A DNA stretch of 64,000 nt from Proteus columbae (lineage in GTDB: Bacteria; Pseudomonadota; Gammaproteobacteria; Enterobacterales; Enterobacteriaceae). The notes beneath the pieces were generated by a model. The model searched no databases and was not told the DNA's origin. It saw only the letters and a program-made list of their open reading frames with translations. Position numbers and translations under genes: made by a program. Within the stretch, counting starts at the first letter, position 1. Every line of letters begins with the position of its first letter. Location of the stretch: assembly GCF_009914335.1 (NCBI RefSeq), contig NZ_CP043925.1, forward strand, positions 1,674,001-1,738,000, written 5' to 3'. Below are positions 34,497 through 44,255 of this stretch, piece by piece.

Positions 34497-35036
34497 ATGA
34501 GTTATCAATATGCAGGATTGTATGCCATTTTAAATCGTGTACTTGGCTGGCTTATTTTTATTCCTGCCTTTATTTCGACAGCCGTATCATTGACAGGATT
34601 GGCTGCAATACAACGCCCAAGTGGTGATGGTGTAAATGCCGTAATTAATGACTTTTTTCGTGTATTAGCGGAAATGGTGCAATTTAACACACCTTTTTTA
34701 GGTTTTTTCTGGAGAAATTCACCTATCCCTAATACTCAAATGGGGTTTAGCCAAGAAAATATCACTTTTTTTGTCATTTTTCTTTTTATGTTTATTGGTT
34801 TAGCATTCAGCGCATCAGGATTACGAATTTATCGCCAAGTGAAATATTTGAAAGAAAATATACAAGATCAGCTTATTATCGAACGCGCAATGAAAAGTGG
34901 TGTGACGGCTGAGGAGTTGCAACAAAATATCAAATTACCGCGACATACTATCTTTACTCAAATTATGGTGCTTTATCTGTCACCTTTGGTTGTTATTGCA
35001 ATAGGTTATTTCTTGATGAAATTTTTAGGATGGTAA
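34497..35036 (+). CDS. yniB: Inner-membrane protein YniB
   Basis: A 179-residue protein, close to the 178 of E. coli YniB. Helices lie at about 13-35 (LGWLIFIPAFISTAVSLTGLA), 90-112 and 150-176. Conserved pieces are YAILNRVLGWLIFIPA, INDFFRVLAEMVQFNTPFLGFFW and NSPIPN. GAGGA lies just before the ATG 34497, which is preferred to an upstream frame opening at 34470. Function unknown. It is part of the conserved yniC-yniB-yniA neighbourhood. Confidence 0.88.
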   Translation: MSYQYAGLYAILNRVLGWLIFIPAFISTAVSLTGLAAIQRPSGDGVNAVINDFFRVLAEMVQFNTPFLGFFWRNSPIPNTQMGFSQENITFFVIFLFMFIGLAFSASGLRIYRQVKYLKENIQDQLIIERAMKSGVTAEELQQNIKLPRHTIFTQIMVLYLSPLVVIAIGYFLMKFLGW

Positions 35037-35091
35037 TACTGCTTTAAAGTGAACGAGGACGGTTCATTGATATTAACTGAAGGGAAAAATA

Positions 35092-35130
35092 AACCTCGCA
35101 CAACCGAATCTGGCGAGGTTATATTTTTTA
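35092..35130. terminator. Terminator between yniB and yniA
   Basis: Stem AACCTCGC / GCGAGGTT with a 13-base loop and a T-rich tail, between convergent genes. Confidence 0.75.
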
Positions 35131-35171
35131 GTTTATGTATCTTGTCTCAGAGCTACTTCACACTTTTCCTA

Positions 35172-36044
35172 TTAAGGTGTTGCTAATAGGTCATCAATTA
35201 TTTTTCTGACTTCTAAATAATTTTCTTCGCCCCCAAATAAATTACAACGGTTGAGGAAGAAATAGAGTTGGTAAATAGGCTGACGTGATAAAAACTTATC
35301 TGATAATGGCCAAACGCTTTGATAACCATCGAAAATATTTGCAGGCACTGCTGTGCAAAGTGGTAACATCGCGATATCACACTCTCGATCTCCCCAATAA
35401 CAAGCAGGATCGAATACCGTACCTTCTGATTGACCAATCGCAGCACAGTTTTTAGGCCATAAGTTGCCGTGAAGCAGAGAGGGTTGTGGATTATGATCAG
35501 CAAGGCGATGATTGATGATTTGAATTATCTCGTCGATATCCCCAAAAATCATGCCTTTCTCAGAAGCTAGTTGTAGCTGAAAACCAATACGTTTTTCTGA
35601 ATAAAAGTGATTCCAGCGTTTTTCCCAGCTATTGAGTTGAGGTGTTGTATCGATTTGGGTGTCGAAATCAAAGCCATAGCTAGGTTGATCTTCCCACTGA
35701 TGTAGTCTTGCTAGTTGTTGTCCAAAACAGTAGGCGCTATGAGGTGTAAATGGTTGAACAGGCAAAAATTCAAGGAGTAGAAAACTGGCATCTTTACTAT
35801 TACCGATACCAAGAACCCGAGGTGTTCGAATGGTTTGACTTTTTGCCAACATTTCGAGTTGTTCTGCTTCATTTTTAAAATTAGGCAGAAATTCACGCAA
35901 ATTAGATTTCACAAAAACTGGCGTTTCACCATAATAAATTTTCCATGTATGATGAATATCGCCACTAGAAAGGTGGATTTTTTCGTTTATCTTTGCTGAA
36001 AATCCTAAGTTTGATTCCAGTAAACGACCTATATTCTGCCACAT
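35172..36044 (-). CDS. yniA: Fructosamine kinase-family protein YniA with altered catalytic motif
   Basis: A 290-residue cytoplasmic protein of the fructosamine-3-kinase/YniA family (protein-kinase-like fold). It keeps the Lys in ETPVFVKSN, FLLLEFLP (hinge), the FGQQLARLHQW helix, and the metal-binding FDPACYWGDRECDIAMLPL. The catalytic-loop motif, HGDLWxxN in family members including E. coli YniA as I recall it, here reads HGNLWPKN: residue 194 (codon AAC at 35463-35465) is Asn instead of the presumed catalytic Asp. The protein may be kinase-dead or have a changed reaction. Start ATG 36044 gives the family N terminus MWQNIGRLLE. Confidence 0.88.
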   Translation of the reverse strand: MWQNIGRLLESNLGFSAKINEKIHLSSGDIHHTWKIYYGETPVFVKSNLREFLPNFKNEAEQLEMLAKSQTIRTPRVLGIGNSKDASFLLLEFLPVQPFTPHSAYCFGQQLARLHQWEDQPSYGFDFDTQIDTTPQLNSWEKRWNHFYSEKRIGFQLQLASEKGMIFGDIDEIIQIINHRLADHNPQPSLLHGNLWPKNCAAIGQSEGTVFDPACYWGDRECDIAMLPLCTAVPANIFDGYQSVWPLSDKFLSRQPIYQLYFFLNRCNLFGGEENYLEVRKIIDDLLATP

Positions 36045-36152
36045 ACTTACACCTCGCAAAGTTGTTTACTTAGTAGACCCAAATAAAATAATAACGAGCG
36101 ATGTTTATACTATGACAATAACACTTTAATTAAACCAATAAAGTATAAAGCT

Positions 36153-36179
36153 AAAAAACGGGATGATTATCCCGTTTTT
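36153..36179 (-). terminator. Terminator after sitD
   Basis: Perfect stem AAAAACGGGAT / ATCCCGTTTTT with a GATT loop, past the sitD stop. Confidence 0.85.
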
Positions 36180-36198
36180 GCTAAGATAAAGAATATTA

Positions 36199-37056
36199 TC
36201 AGGCGTTAGCGGGTTTTGTTTGTCGCTTTATTTTTGCCAATTTTATCTGATTACAGAGTAACGCAATAATAAAGAATACAGCTTGCGTTAGCACAATACA
36301 TGGGCCTGTTGCTCCATCAATATGGAAACTAATAAATGTCCCTATAACGCTAGATGCGACAGAAAATACAATTGCTAACATAATCATGCGTGAAAAACTG
36401 CGTGTTAATAAATACGCGGTGATCCCCGGTGAAATAAGCATGGCGACAACTAAAATAATCCCAACAGCCTGCATTGAAGCAACAATAGTTAATGCCAAAA
36501 TAGACAACAATCCATAGTGCAATAATGTGACAGGTAAACCAACAATCCTTGCTTGGTTAGGATCAAAGCAATAAAGCATAAAATCTTTTTGCTTAACAAG
36601 CATAATAGTGATGGTGATTACACAGATAATACTAATTTGAGTTAATACATCAGGTGTAATGCCTAAAATATTACCAAATAAAATATGCATTAAATGTTGG
36701 TCTGTATCGACACTGGCAAAAATGACCAAACCCACTGCAAACATACCTGAGAACACAATTCCCATCACAGTATCTTCTTTAATGCGACTGTGATCTTTTA
36801 AATAACCCGTGGCAAAAGAGCAAAATAGACCTGAAAGAAAGGCGCCTACTGTTAACGGGATTGCGGTGACATAAGCAAGAACAACTCCGGGTAAAACAGC
36901 GTGAGAGATTGCATCTCCCATCAAAGACCAGCCTTTTAATACCATATAGCAAGATAAAATTGCACAGGCGATACCTATGATAATGGCTGCAATAATAGCG
37001 CGTTGCATAAACGGGTATTGAAAAGGCTCAATGAAAAACTCCATCAACTCATTCAT
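36199..37056 (-). CDS. sitD: Manganese/iron ABC transporter permease SitD
   Basis: A 285-residue permease of the ABC-3 (zinc/manganese) family with about eight membrane helices. Family motifs: VLKGWSLMGDAISHAVLPGVVLAY, the cytoplasmic-loop coupling region, and AVGIILVVAMLISPGITAYLLT. It is the last gene of sitABCD; its ATG overlaps the sitC stop (ATGA). It is a paralogue of SitC with the same SLMGDAxSHxVxPG signature, and the two probably form the heterodimeric channel. A positively charged C-terminal tail follows the last helix. Confidence 0.92.
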   Translation of the reverse strand: MNELMEFFIEPFQYPFMQRAIIAAIIIGIACAILSCYMVLKGWSLMGDAISHAVLPGVVLAYVTAIPLTVGAFLSGLFCSFATGYLKDHSRIKEDTVMGIVFSGMFAVGLVIFASVDTDQHLMHILFGNILGITPDVLTQISIICVITITIMLVKQKDFMLYCFDPNQARIVGLPVTLLHYGLLSILALTIVASMQAVGIILVVAMLISPGITAYLLTRSFSRMIMLAIVFSVASSVIGTFISFHIDGATGPCIVLTQAVFFIIALLCNQIKLAKIKRQTKPANA

Positions 37057-37964
37057 AGTTTCACCTCTTCTGGTTTTGTTGATCCTTTATGCTGATGAGA
37101 TTGTGTGATCAACTGTTGTGAACTCTGACGAGCACGACGGCGAGCGGCTAACATACCGTGTTTAGGGGCAAATAAGAAAGCCAACAAAAAGAGTGATGTT
37201 TGCATTGTGACAATCACACCACCTGTTGCACCATTAAAGAAGTAGCTAAGATAAGCGCCTACTGCACTTGTGATTGTGCCGATACAGATAGCAATAATGG
37301 CAAGTCGTTTGAATTGGTCTGTGAGTAAATAAGCCGTTGCACCAGGAGTCACTACCATAGCAATGACAAGAATGGCGCCAACAGTTTGAAGAGCCGCAAC
37401 AGTACATGCGCTCAAAAGAGTAAAAAAGATAATTTTTAATTTTAGTGGCGATAAGCCGATTGATTTTGCATGAACTTCATCAAAAAAAACCACCAGCAAG
37501 TCTTTCCAAATACAAAATAAAACTAAGAAAGAGACACCTGTAATAATCACAACTTGCCATACATCTTCATCAGCAATACCTAAAATATTTCCGAGAATGA
37601 TGGTCTGAACGTTGACGGCTGTCGGTTTAAGCGAAACCAGCAACAGGCCAAAGGCAAAAAAAGTGGAGAAAATAAAACCAATAACGGCATCTTCACGAAG
37701 GCGTGTGATATGACGAATAAATGTCATTGATAATGCGGCAAGCAAACCCGTAAAAAAAGCACCGACTGCATAAGGCAAACCTAATATATAAGCCCCCGCA
37801 ACACCGGGAACAACTGAGTGGGAAAGGGCATCTCCCATTAACGACCAACCTTTCAAAATAAGATAGGATGAAAGAAAAGCGCAGACAGCACCGACTAAGG
37901 CACTCACCCAAATTGCTTTCACCATATAGTTATATTCAAAAGGTTGTAGGAGTAAATCTAGCAT
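37053..37964 (-). CDS. sitC: Manganese/iron ABC transporter permease SitC
   Basis: A 303-residue ABC-3 family permease with about eight helices. Signature motifs are ILKGWSLMGDALSHSVVPGVAGAYI and TVGAILVIAMVVTPGATAYLLTDQFKRL. The charged tail (APKHGMLAARRRARQSSQQ) is typical of SitC. The ATG lies two bases from the sitB stop and the end overlaps sitD, so translation is coupled. Confidence 0.92.
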   Translation of the reverse strand: MLDLLLQPFEYNYMVKAIWVSALVGAVCAFLSSYLILKGWSLMGDALSHSVVPGVAGAYILGLPYAVGAFFTGLLAALSMTFIRHITRLREDAVIGFIFSTFFAFGLLLVSLKPTAVNVQTIILGNILGIADEDVWQVVIITGVSFLVLFCIWKDLLVVFFDEVHAKSIGLSPLKLKIIFFTLLSACTVAALQTVGAILVIAMVVTPGATAYLLTDQFKRLAIIAICIGTITSAVGAYLSYFFNGATGGVIVTMQTSLFLLAFLFAPKHGMLAARRRARQSSQQLITQSHQHKGSTKPEEVKL

Positions 37965-37966
37965 GG

Positions 37967-38854
37967 CTAATCTCCTTGTTTGCGCTGGCTTTGGTGCGCT
38001 GGAGTGTGTTCTTCTTGATGACCATAAAAGACAGCAGCACGTTCATCATCGGTAATGACAGTGAGTGAACGAGGATCGTCATCATCATGAAGATCAGAAC
38101 CCGATAGGCTAATGTGACGTAAAACACCACCAAATGCGTGCTCTAAGTTTTTCTGTGTAAATGTCGTTTCAGTTGGACCACTGTCTAACACTGTTCTATT
38201 GATTAAAATAACGTGGTCACAAAATTCAGGTACACTTCCCAAGTTATGAGTTGAAACTAAAACTAAGTGGCCTTCTTCGCGCAAATTGCGCAGCAGCTCG
38301 ATAATGGCATTTTCTGTTTTAACATCGACACCAGTAAAAGGTTCATCGAGTAATAAAACAGTACCTTCTTGAGCCATTGCTCGAGCTAAGAAAACACGTT
38401 TTTTCTGACCGCCAGAAAGTTCACCAATTTGGCGATGCCCTAAGCCTGACAAGCCAACGCGTTCTAATGATGCTTCAACAACTTCATGGTCACGTTTTGA
38501 AGGAATACGAAAAAATCCCATTTTTCCATAACGCCCCATCATTACAACATCAGAAACGAGGACGGGAAAATTCCAGTCAACTTCTTCTGTTTGTGGAACA
38601 TAGGCGATCATATTTTGTTTTAACGCCTGCTGGATTGGGCTACCGTTTAACGTCACTTTTCCTTTAGAGGGCTTTACCAGCCCCATAATGGTTTTAAATA
38701 GTGTGGATTTACCACTACCATTGATACCCACTAGGGCACAAATAGTACCACCAGTGATAGAGAAACTTGCATCGAAAATAGCCGTATGACCGTTGTTGTA
38801 AGTCACTGTGGCATTATCAACAGTCAACGTAGGATTAGCTTTTATATTGTTCAT
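37967..38854 (-). CDS. sitB: Manganese/iron ABC transporter ATPase SitB
   Basis: A 295-residue ATP-binding subunit. Walker [13 protein letters not shown] (about 42-53), Q-loop [14 protein letters not shown], signature [15 protein letters not shown], Walker [13 protein letters not shown], and switch His in LVSTHNLGS are all intact. A histidine/aspartate-rich C-terminal extension ([11 protein letters not shown] and [12 protein letters not shown]) could bind metal or be unstructured. The start overlaps the sitA stop (ATGA). Confidence 0.93.
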   Translation of the reverse strand: MNNIKANPTLTVDNATVTYNNGHTAIFDASFSITGGTICALVGINGSGKSTLFKTIMGLVKPSKGKVTLNGSPIQQALKQNMIAYVPQTEEVDWNFPVLVSDVVMMGRYGKMGFFRIPSKRDHEVVEASLERVGLSGLGHRQIGELSGGQKKRVFLARAMAQEGTVLLLDEPFTGVDVKTENAIIELLRNLREEGHLVLVSTHNLGSVPEFCDHVILINRTVLDSGPTETTFTQKNLEHAFGGVLRHISLSGSDLHDDDDPRSLTVITDDERAAVFYGHQEEHTPAHQSQRKQGD

Positions 38855-39759
38855 TGCCCAAATCCTTTCGCAATTGTATCTACTGTAATAGTAATCAAAT
38901 CAATATAAGTAGGAACTTCGCCACCTTCAGCGGAAAGTGAGTCAACATAAAGAACACCACCGTATTTTGCGCCAGTTTCTTTACTTACTTGTTTAGCTGG
39001 CTTATCTGAAATTGTACTTTCACTAAAGACAACAGGGATCTTGTGTTCTCTAACGGTATCAATCACATATTTAACCTGCTGTGGTGTGCCTTGTTCTTCT
39101 GCATTGATGGGCCATAAATAAACTTCTTTAAAGCCATAGTCATTAGTTAAATAGCTGAATGCACCTTCACTGGTCACTAACCAACGCGCTTCTTGTGGAA
39201 TACGGGATAGTCTTTCTCTTAATGGTGCGTCAAGCTGTTTAATTTTTTCTGCGTAGCGTGCCGCATTTTGATTATAAATAGCCGCATTATCGGGATCGTG
39301 TTCAACAAGTGCCTTGCGAATATTTTCAATATAAATTAATGCATTATTCGGTGACATCCACGCATGTGGGTTAGGATTGTTTTTGTAAGCACCTTCCCTA
39401 ATTGCCATTGGTGTGATGCCTTCAGTGACAACAACTGCAGGTACGTTACGTAACTCATTAAAAAAGCGTTCAAACCAACGTTCAAGGTTTAAGCCATTCC
39501 ATAAGATAAGATCAGCCTTTTGAGCTTTTACAATATCTTTAGGAGTAGGTTGGTAATCGTGAATTTCAGCGCCAGGTTTTGTGATTGATTCGACAATAGC
39601 TGCATCTCCAGCTACATTTTGAGCGATATCTTGAATGATAGTAAATGTGGTGACGACTTTTAGTTTATCTTTTGCTTGTGTAGGTGCTGTTAAAAATACG
39701 GATGCCATAAGGCATAAAGCCGTAAGTGAAAGTTTGTTTACAGAGCGAAATATATCCAT
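38851..39759 (-). CDS. sitA: Periplasmic manganese/iron-binding protein SitA
   Basis: A 302-residue substrate-binding protein of the cluster A-I (ZnuA/SitA) class. The signal peptide (about 1-29) ends TQA. Metal-ligand contexts: His in [13 protein letters not shown], His in [10 protein letters not shown], Glu in [10 protein letters not shown], and Asp in the C-terminal PTYIDLI region. The linker lacks the long His-rich loop of ZnuA, which favours Mn/Fe over zinc. It is first in sitABCD. A Fur-box-like site lies 37-59 bases upstream, so iron repression is expected; in Proteus and other enterobacteria Sit aids growth in the host. Confidence 0.92.
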   Translation of the reverse strand: MDIFRSVNKLSLTALCLMASVFLTAPTQAKDKLKVVTTFTIIQDIAQNVAGDAAIVESITKPGAEIHDYQPTPKDIVKAQKADLILWNGLNLERWFERFFNELRNVPAVVVTEGITPMAIREGAYKNNPNPHAWMSPNNALIYIENIRKALVEHDPDNAAIYNQNAARYAEKIKQLDAPLRERLSRIPQEARWLVTSEGAFSYLTNDYGFKEVYLWPINAEEQGTPQQVKYVIDTVREHKIPVVFSESTISDKPAKQVSKETGAKYGGVLYVDSLSAEGGEVPTYIDLITITVDTIAKGFGQ

Positions 39760-40347
39760 ATTATTATTGCCTTATAGTTGCAGAGTTATTTTCTCAATTG
39801 ATAATGATTATCAATATCATTTCAAAAAAGTCAAGTTATCTCTGTGTAAAAAGCTTCATTTGATAACGACCAGAAATAAGATAACAACATGTATTCCAAT
39901 AAATGTTAAGTAGATTGTCGAGTTTTGTCACAAAAATTAACAATAGTTCGTAACTATTTGTGTAAAAGGTTATTTTTATTACGTATAAAAATACACTTTC
40001 CCTTATTAATCCAATGTGGATTATGTCTCTACAGTTTTTATCGCTACCTTTCAATATCGCTTTTACATTGCATTTAACGCACGTTATTTATTAAAAAATA
40101 AGCAATAACACAATATAAACCTGCTATGGCTAGATTCTATTCTGATTAATATATTTGGGAGATAATATTGTGAATAGGATAGATTTGAGATAAAACGCAC
40201 ACACTAGAAGTCGTAATAGATTGATTTATTTCTCATGTTTTGCCATATTTTAGCATGCATTTTTGCATGAAAATAGAATAATATATCTATAAATCATTGA
40301 TATATAAAACATGTCTTCGTACAACCCTTTATGCAAAAGGATAAAAC
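39760..40347. other. Divergent region sitA / emtA
   Basis: 588 bases of AT-rich DNA. The sitA side carries the Fur box at 39796-39818; the emtA side ends with the ribosome site AAAAGGA before a GTG start. No other gene or repeat is supported. Confidence 0.4.
39796..39818 (-). promoter_or_regulatory. Fur box upstream of sitA
   Basis: ATTGATAATGATTATCAAT followed by ATC. It matches GATAATGAT plus the inverted ATTATC pattern of the 19-base Fur consensus at most positions. sit operons are known Fur (and MntR) targets. Confidence 0.8.
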
Positions 40348-41019
40348 GTGAAAGTAAACATCATCTTTTCTTTGGCAATTTTGCTTCTTGCTGGTTGTGC
40401 TGATCATGCTCGTCAACCTGTTCAAAAAGAAACATCACGATTCTTAAGCCAAAAACCAGTAGAGAACCGCGTTAATAATGCTTCAATTTCAACGGCACAA
40501 TGGAAATCAACACCTTTTGATAACCATATACAGCAAGCATCAAGCCGTTACGATGTTGATGAAACCTTAATTAAGGCGATTATCCAAGTTGAATCAAACT
40601 TTAGACCTGAAGTTATTAGCAAATCAAATGCAGTTGGATTAATGCAAATTAAAGCATCAACTGCGGGAAGAGATGTTTACCAAAATAGAGGTAAGGCAGG
40701 GCAGCCAACAACTGCTCAACTAAAAGATCCCGCCATTAATATCGATTTGGGTACAGCTTATATTCAATTATTAAGAGAGCGCCACCTTGTTGGTATTGCC
40801 GATCCTGAAACTCTTTATTACGCCACTATCCTTGCTTATGTGAATGGCGCAGGCGCTTTATTAAGAACATTTGATAAAGATAGAGATAATGCCATCGCTA
40901 AAATTAATTCAATGAGTGCGGATGATTTTTATCGTTATGTCGAAAAAAATCATCCAGCTTCTCAAGCGCCGCGTTATTTAGCAAAAGTGAGAGCGGCTTA
41001 CCATGCAGGTGATAATTAA
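40348..41019 (+). CDS. emtA: Membrane-bound endo-type lytic murein transglycosylase EmtA (MltE)
   Basis: A 223-residue outer-membrane lipoprotein that cleaves peptidoglycan. Lipobox LLAGC (Cys 17); the catalytic Glu82 is in [11 protein letters not shown]; further SLT motifs are [11 protein letters not shown] (GLMQ) and [13 protein letters not shown]. The C terminus [13 protein letters not shown] matches E. coli EmtA. It is about 20 residues longer than E. coli EmtA because of a longer linker after the lipid anchor. The start is GTG with AAAAGGA upstream. The stop overlaps that of the convergent marC by three to four bases. Confidence 0.9.
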   Translation: MKVNIIFSLAILLLAGCADHARQPVQKETSRFLSQKPVENRVNNASISTAQWKSTPFDNHIQQASSRYDVDETLIKAIIQVESNFRPEVISKSNAVGLMQIKASTAGRDVYQNRGKAGQPTTAQLKDPAINIDLGTAYIQLLRERHLVGIADPETLYYATILAYVNGAGALLRTFDKDRDNAIAKINSMSADDFYRYVEKNHPASQAPRYLAKVRAAYHAGDN

Positions 41020-41729
41020 TCTGGCAAATTAGCAGCGGCTTGAGCCTGTTTTAATAAAGCTGGCAAATCAGCAATAATTTCAAGAACGCCATTGATCATA
41101 AACTGAACGCCCATACAGATTAATAAAAATCCCATTACGCGAGAAATAGCGTCAATACCGCTGTGGCCTAAATACTTCATAATGCTGGTGGAGCCACGAA
41201 GTGATACCCAAACAATAACGCTAATTAAAAAGAAGCTTGTCACAGGGGCGATATACAATACCCATTGTGCAATATCAGTACGTGAGGGAATTGAAGCCGC
41301 CGTACTGATTATCATTGCAATTGTTCCGGGGCCTGCGGTACTTGGCATTGCTAAAGGAACAAAGGCAATATTAGGCTCTTTGGGATTACGATGTGGATTG
41401 TTATCGTCTGAAATAGGATCATCGACATTAGGTGTATTTGGAAACAGCATACTAAAGCCAATAAAGGCAACTATCATTCCGCCTGCAATACGAAGACCGG
41501 GGATCGAAATACCAAAGGTTGTCATTATGATCCGTCCCGCATAGAACGCGATGGTCATAATAAGGAAAATATACACACATGCCATTAAGGATTGTTGATT
41601 ACGTTGTTCCTTTGTCATATTGCCTGAAAGGCCAAGCCAAAGAGCAACAGTCGTTAATGGATTAGTTAAAGGCAAAAGCAAAATAAGACCAAGACCGATA
41701 GCCTGAAAAAACTGGTAAACAGAGTGCAT
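41016..41729 (-). CDS. marC: MarC-family inner-membrane protein
   Basis: A 237-residue protein with six membrane helices. It matches E. coli MarC rather than its paralogues: [28 protein letters not shown] in the N-terminal part, [48 protein letters not shown] (the family signature) and [24 protein letters not shown] polar loop ([13 protein letters not shown]) is longer than in E. coli. Despite the name it is not a proven antibiotic transporter; its function is unknown. It is convergent with emtA without an intergenic terminator. Confidence 0.9.
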   Translation of the reverse strand: MHSVYQFFQAIGLGLILLLPLTNPLTTVALWLGLSGNMTKEQRNQQSLMACVYIFLIMTIAFYAGRIIMTTFGISIPGLRIAGGMIVAFIGFSMLFPNTPNVDDPISDDNNPHRNPKEPNIAFVPLAMPSTAGPGTIAMIISTAASIPSRTDIAQWVLYIAPVTSFFLISVIVWVSLRGSTSIMKYLGHSGIDAISRVMGFLLICMGVQFMINGVLEIIADLPALLKQAQAAANLPD

Positions 41730-41828
41730 GGAATATAAAAGCTCCCAATAACAGGTAATTAAGGAGTAATTATGATAACAAATTAAACGAGATAAAAGTT
41801 ATTTTCCTCGTAATATTCTTAATGTTTA

Positions 41829-42425
41829 TTAGTATTTTTTCATAAGCCATTCTAAATGCATTTTTACCGATCCCCAGTCATAATCAGTAATGCTATAAAC
41901 GCAAGTATCTCTTTTTTGTCCCGTCGTCGTTAATCTATGATTACGTAAAATACCATCCAGTTTTGCACCAAGTCGTTCAATCGCTCTACGGCTAGTTTGA
42001 TTTAATATATGAGTACGAAATTCAACAGCAATGCATTGCAAGTCTTCTAAGGCATATTTAAGTAAGAGATATTTAGCTTCTGTGTTTATTCCTGTTCTTT
42101 GTACTTCTTTGGTATACCACGTTGAACCAATTTCTAATCTTGGAGTTTGGCTATCAATATTCATAAAGGTTGTTATGCCAACCACACGGCTATTAGCTTT
42201 AGAAATAATGGTAAAAGGTAACATTAATCCTTTTTGTTGTAACTGAAGTTTATGCTCAATATCGTGTTGTAATTCTGTTACTGAAGGAACGGTGGTATAC
42301 CAAAGCTCATCGGGTCTATCTTTTTCAATTAGTTCATAGAGTTCTGAGTAGTGTTCCATACTTAGGGGCACTAAACGCACAAGTTTTCCTTCTAATGTTG
42401 TCCACTCTGTTATTTTTTTCATCAT
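41829..42425 (-). CDS. GNAT-family N-acetyltransferase, RimJ/RimL-like
   Basis: A 198-residue cytoplasmic acetyltransferase. It starts with TLEGKLVRLVPLSMEHYSELYEL, has the beta-4 segment RVVGITTFMNID, EIGSTWYTKEVQRTGINTEAKYLLL (acetyl-CoA-binding region, though the Q/RxxGxG/A loop is degenerate), and the RimJ/L-type end TSRRAIERLGAKLDGILRNHRL. Possible targets are protein N termini or a small amine; the sequence does not decide. Single gene. Confidence 0.8.
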   Translation of the reverse strand: MMKKITEWTTLEGKLVRLVPLSMEHYSELYELIEKDRPDELWYTTVPSVTELQHDIEHKLQLQQKGLMLPFTIISKANSRVVGITTFMNIDSQTPRLEIGSTWYTKEVQRTGINTEAKYLLLKYALEDLQCIAVEFRTHILNQTSRRAIERLGAKLDGILRNHRLTTTGQKRDTCVYSITDYDWGSVKMHLEWLMKKY

Positions 42426-42685
42426 AAATATTCTCTGGGGGGAATAAAAACATATTTCTTAAGAATACTTTTTATACATAACAAATTTATGAATTGATAT
42501 GGTTATTTAAAAAGTTATTAAAAAGTAGATAAATTTCAGAATGATGAAAATAGAGAAAAAAGAGTGTGAGTGACTCTTTCTCAACAGAGAATGACTGTCT
42601 CGCCACAGGTGAGCCAGCATCATGCGTGTTAATCTATAATTCAGTAATAGTGATATAACCATAAACACAATAGATTGGTAAAAAA

Positions 42686-43024
42686 ATGACAGATTTAATT
42701 GAATGGGATGATTTTTTACGAGTAGAAATGAGAGTAGGAACGATTATTAGCGCAGAAATAAATAAAAAAGCGAATAAACCTGCTTATGTTATGGAAGTTG
42801 ATTTAGGTGAATTAGGTATAAAGCGTTCAAGTGCTCAAATTACGGTAAACTATACACCTGAAGAGCTTGTGGGACGTCGTATTTTATGTGTATGTAATTT
42901 TCCAGTTAAACGCATTGCAGGTATAAAATCTGAAGTTTTAATTACAGGGGCACCTGATGAAACAGGAGCAATTGTATTGGCTGAGTTTAACTTACCTTTA
43001 CCAAATGGCTCGCGTTTAGCGTAA
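42686..43024 (+). CDS. csaA: CsaA-type tRNA-binding/chaperone protein
   Basis: A 112-residue OB-fold protein of the tRNA_bind family, very similar to CsaA: WDDFLRVEMRVGTIISAE at the start, GIKRSSAQITVNYTPEELVGRRI, VCNFPVKRIAGIKSEVLITG, and LPLPNGSRL at the end. CsaA is a dimer with export-related chaperone activity in Bacillus and tRNA-binding ability. The paralogue YgjH is less similar. The AraC-type gene 75 bases downstream may be co-transcribed. Confidence 0.9.
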   Translation: MTDLIEWDDFLRVEMRVGTIISAEINKKANKPAYVMEVDLGELGIKRSSAQITVNYTPEELVGRRILCVCNFPVKRIAGIKSEVLITGAPDETGAIVLAEFNLPLPNGSRLA

Positions 43025-43099
43025 ATAAGTATCTTGATAAGACACTCTTAAATAGTGATGTTCGGCTGAGTTTTGATATAGTAATTATTCAATAGCAGG

Positions 43100-43810
43100 A
43101 TGGATATAAAGGAGTGTCTTTTGTTATTACCTCAATTGCATTTGCGATGTTATACACAAGAGACGGTATCTCATCAGCATGATAATTTATGGCAGATTAT
43201 TTTCGGGCTTTCGGGTTCGATGGAAGTTAATTTCAATCGAGAAGATTTTCTGATTTCCAATCAAAACTGTTTGATTATCCCTCCAACTATTCATCATGCC
43301 TTTTCAGGCAATATAGATAATAAAAATCTTATTCTAGAACTCCCTGCAACGTCTCAATGGCAATTAAGTGAGAAAGGTGGACAATTTGTGTTATCACCAG
43401 CAGCCATTGGTTTATTAGAGTGGCTACATCAATATCCTCAACCTCCAGATCAATATTCAACGATCACACGCTTATTACTCGCTCAAATGAAAATACAAAA
43501 AGGTTGGCGCGATAGTTTGGATGCTTGGTTAGTGAATAAATTACATACACCATTAACCGCATATGATATTGCTTGCGCTTTTAATACGTCAGTGAGTACG
43601 TTACAACGAAAAATGAAAGCAGAGGTGGGAGTATCTGTGATGCAATATGTCACTCAACAGCGACTTAGCAAAGCCGCTGAATTATTAAAATACACATCAG
43701 TAAATATTGAAAATATTGCTTTAGTTGTAGGATATGACTCGCATTCTGCTTTTAGTCAGGCATTTCGCCAATACTTTAATAAAAGTCCTACTGAGTATCG
43801 ACAAGATTAA
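43100..43810 (+). CDS. AraC-family transcriptional regulator
   Basis: A 236-residue regulator. An N-terminal cupin-like sensing domain (residues about 12-100, with VSHQHDNLWQIIFGLSGSMEVNF and LIIPPTIHHAF) precedes a C-terminal double helix-turn-helix (YDIACAFNTSVSTLQRKMKAEVG and IENIALVVGYDSHSAFSQAFRQYFNKSPTEYRQ). The ATG at 43100 has its AGCAGG directly abutting it. An in-frame TTG at 43121 has AAGGAG six bases upstream and is a serious alternative start giving 229 residues. The convergent PACE efflux gene four bases away is a possible target. The effector is unknown. Confidence 0.85.
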   Translation: MDIKECLLLLPQLHLRCYTQETVSHQHDNLWQIIFGLSGSMEVNFNREDFLISNQNCLIIPPTIHHAFSGNIDNKNLILELPATSQWQLSEKGGQFVLSPAAIGLLEWLHQYPQPPDQYSTITRLLLAQMKIQKGWRDSLDAWLVNKLHTPLTAYDIACAFNTSVSTLQRKMKAEVGVSVMQYVTQQRLSKAAELLKYTSVNIENIALVVGYDSHSAFSQAFRQYFNKSPTEYRQD

Positions 43811-43814
43811 GCCG

Positions 43815-44255
43815 TTACACCACTTTATTTCCTGTTGAATAAACTCGAGGGCATAATTTATCGAAGGCGAGTGTGAATAAATAGGTATAGACAAAGAAGA
43901 ACACTAATATAGTGATTTCCATACTAATTGCTTTGATAAAACCCACGTTATACCACCACATATAAAGTGGAATGGTAAAGAAGAACAGACCTAATTCAAA
44001 ACTTATTGCATGAGTAAGCCGTACCATAACTGTACGCTTTTTGATTTTTAGTTTTGATTCAATCAATTCAAAGAAAGAATTAAAAATATAATTCCAAATC
44101 AAGGCAATAACAGAAACAGCGATTGCAACGGGTAGTGAATTATGTGATTGGCTTTGGCTTAATATCGCTAGTAAAACAGTGCTTAATAAAATCGCAAGAG
44201 TTTCAAAGGTAATGGCATAGACTAATTTACGAGAGCGGGGCTTTAGATAAAACAC
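43815..44255 (-). CDS. PACE-family multidrug/biogenic amine efflux protein
   Basis: A 146-residue inner-membrane protein with four helices in two repeated BTP (bacterial transmembrane pair) units: RKLVYAITFETLAILLSTVLLA in the first and VRLTHAISFELGLFFFTIPLYMWW in the second, each with the conserved Glu in helix 1 or 3. This is the PACE family (AceI), which exports chlorhexidine and short-chain diamines using the proton gradient. The frame opens at GTG 44264, but a GTG at 44255 has AAAGG eight bases upstream and is preferred. It is convergent with an AraC regulator. Confidence 0.85.
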   Translation of the reverse strand: MFYLKPRSRKLVYAITFETLAILLSTVLLAILSQSQSHNSLPVAIAVSVIALIWNYIFNSFFELIESKLKIKKRTVMVRLTHAISFELGLFFFTIPLYMWWYNVGFIKAISMEITILVFFFVYTYLFTLAFDKLCPRVYSTGNKVV

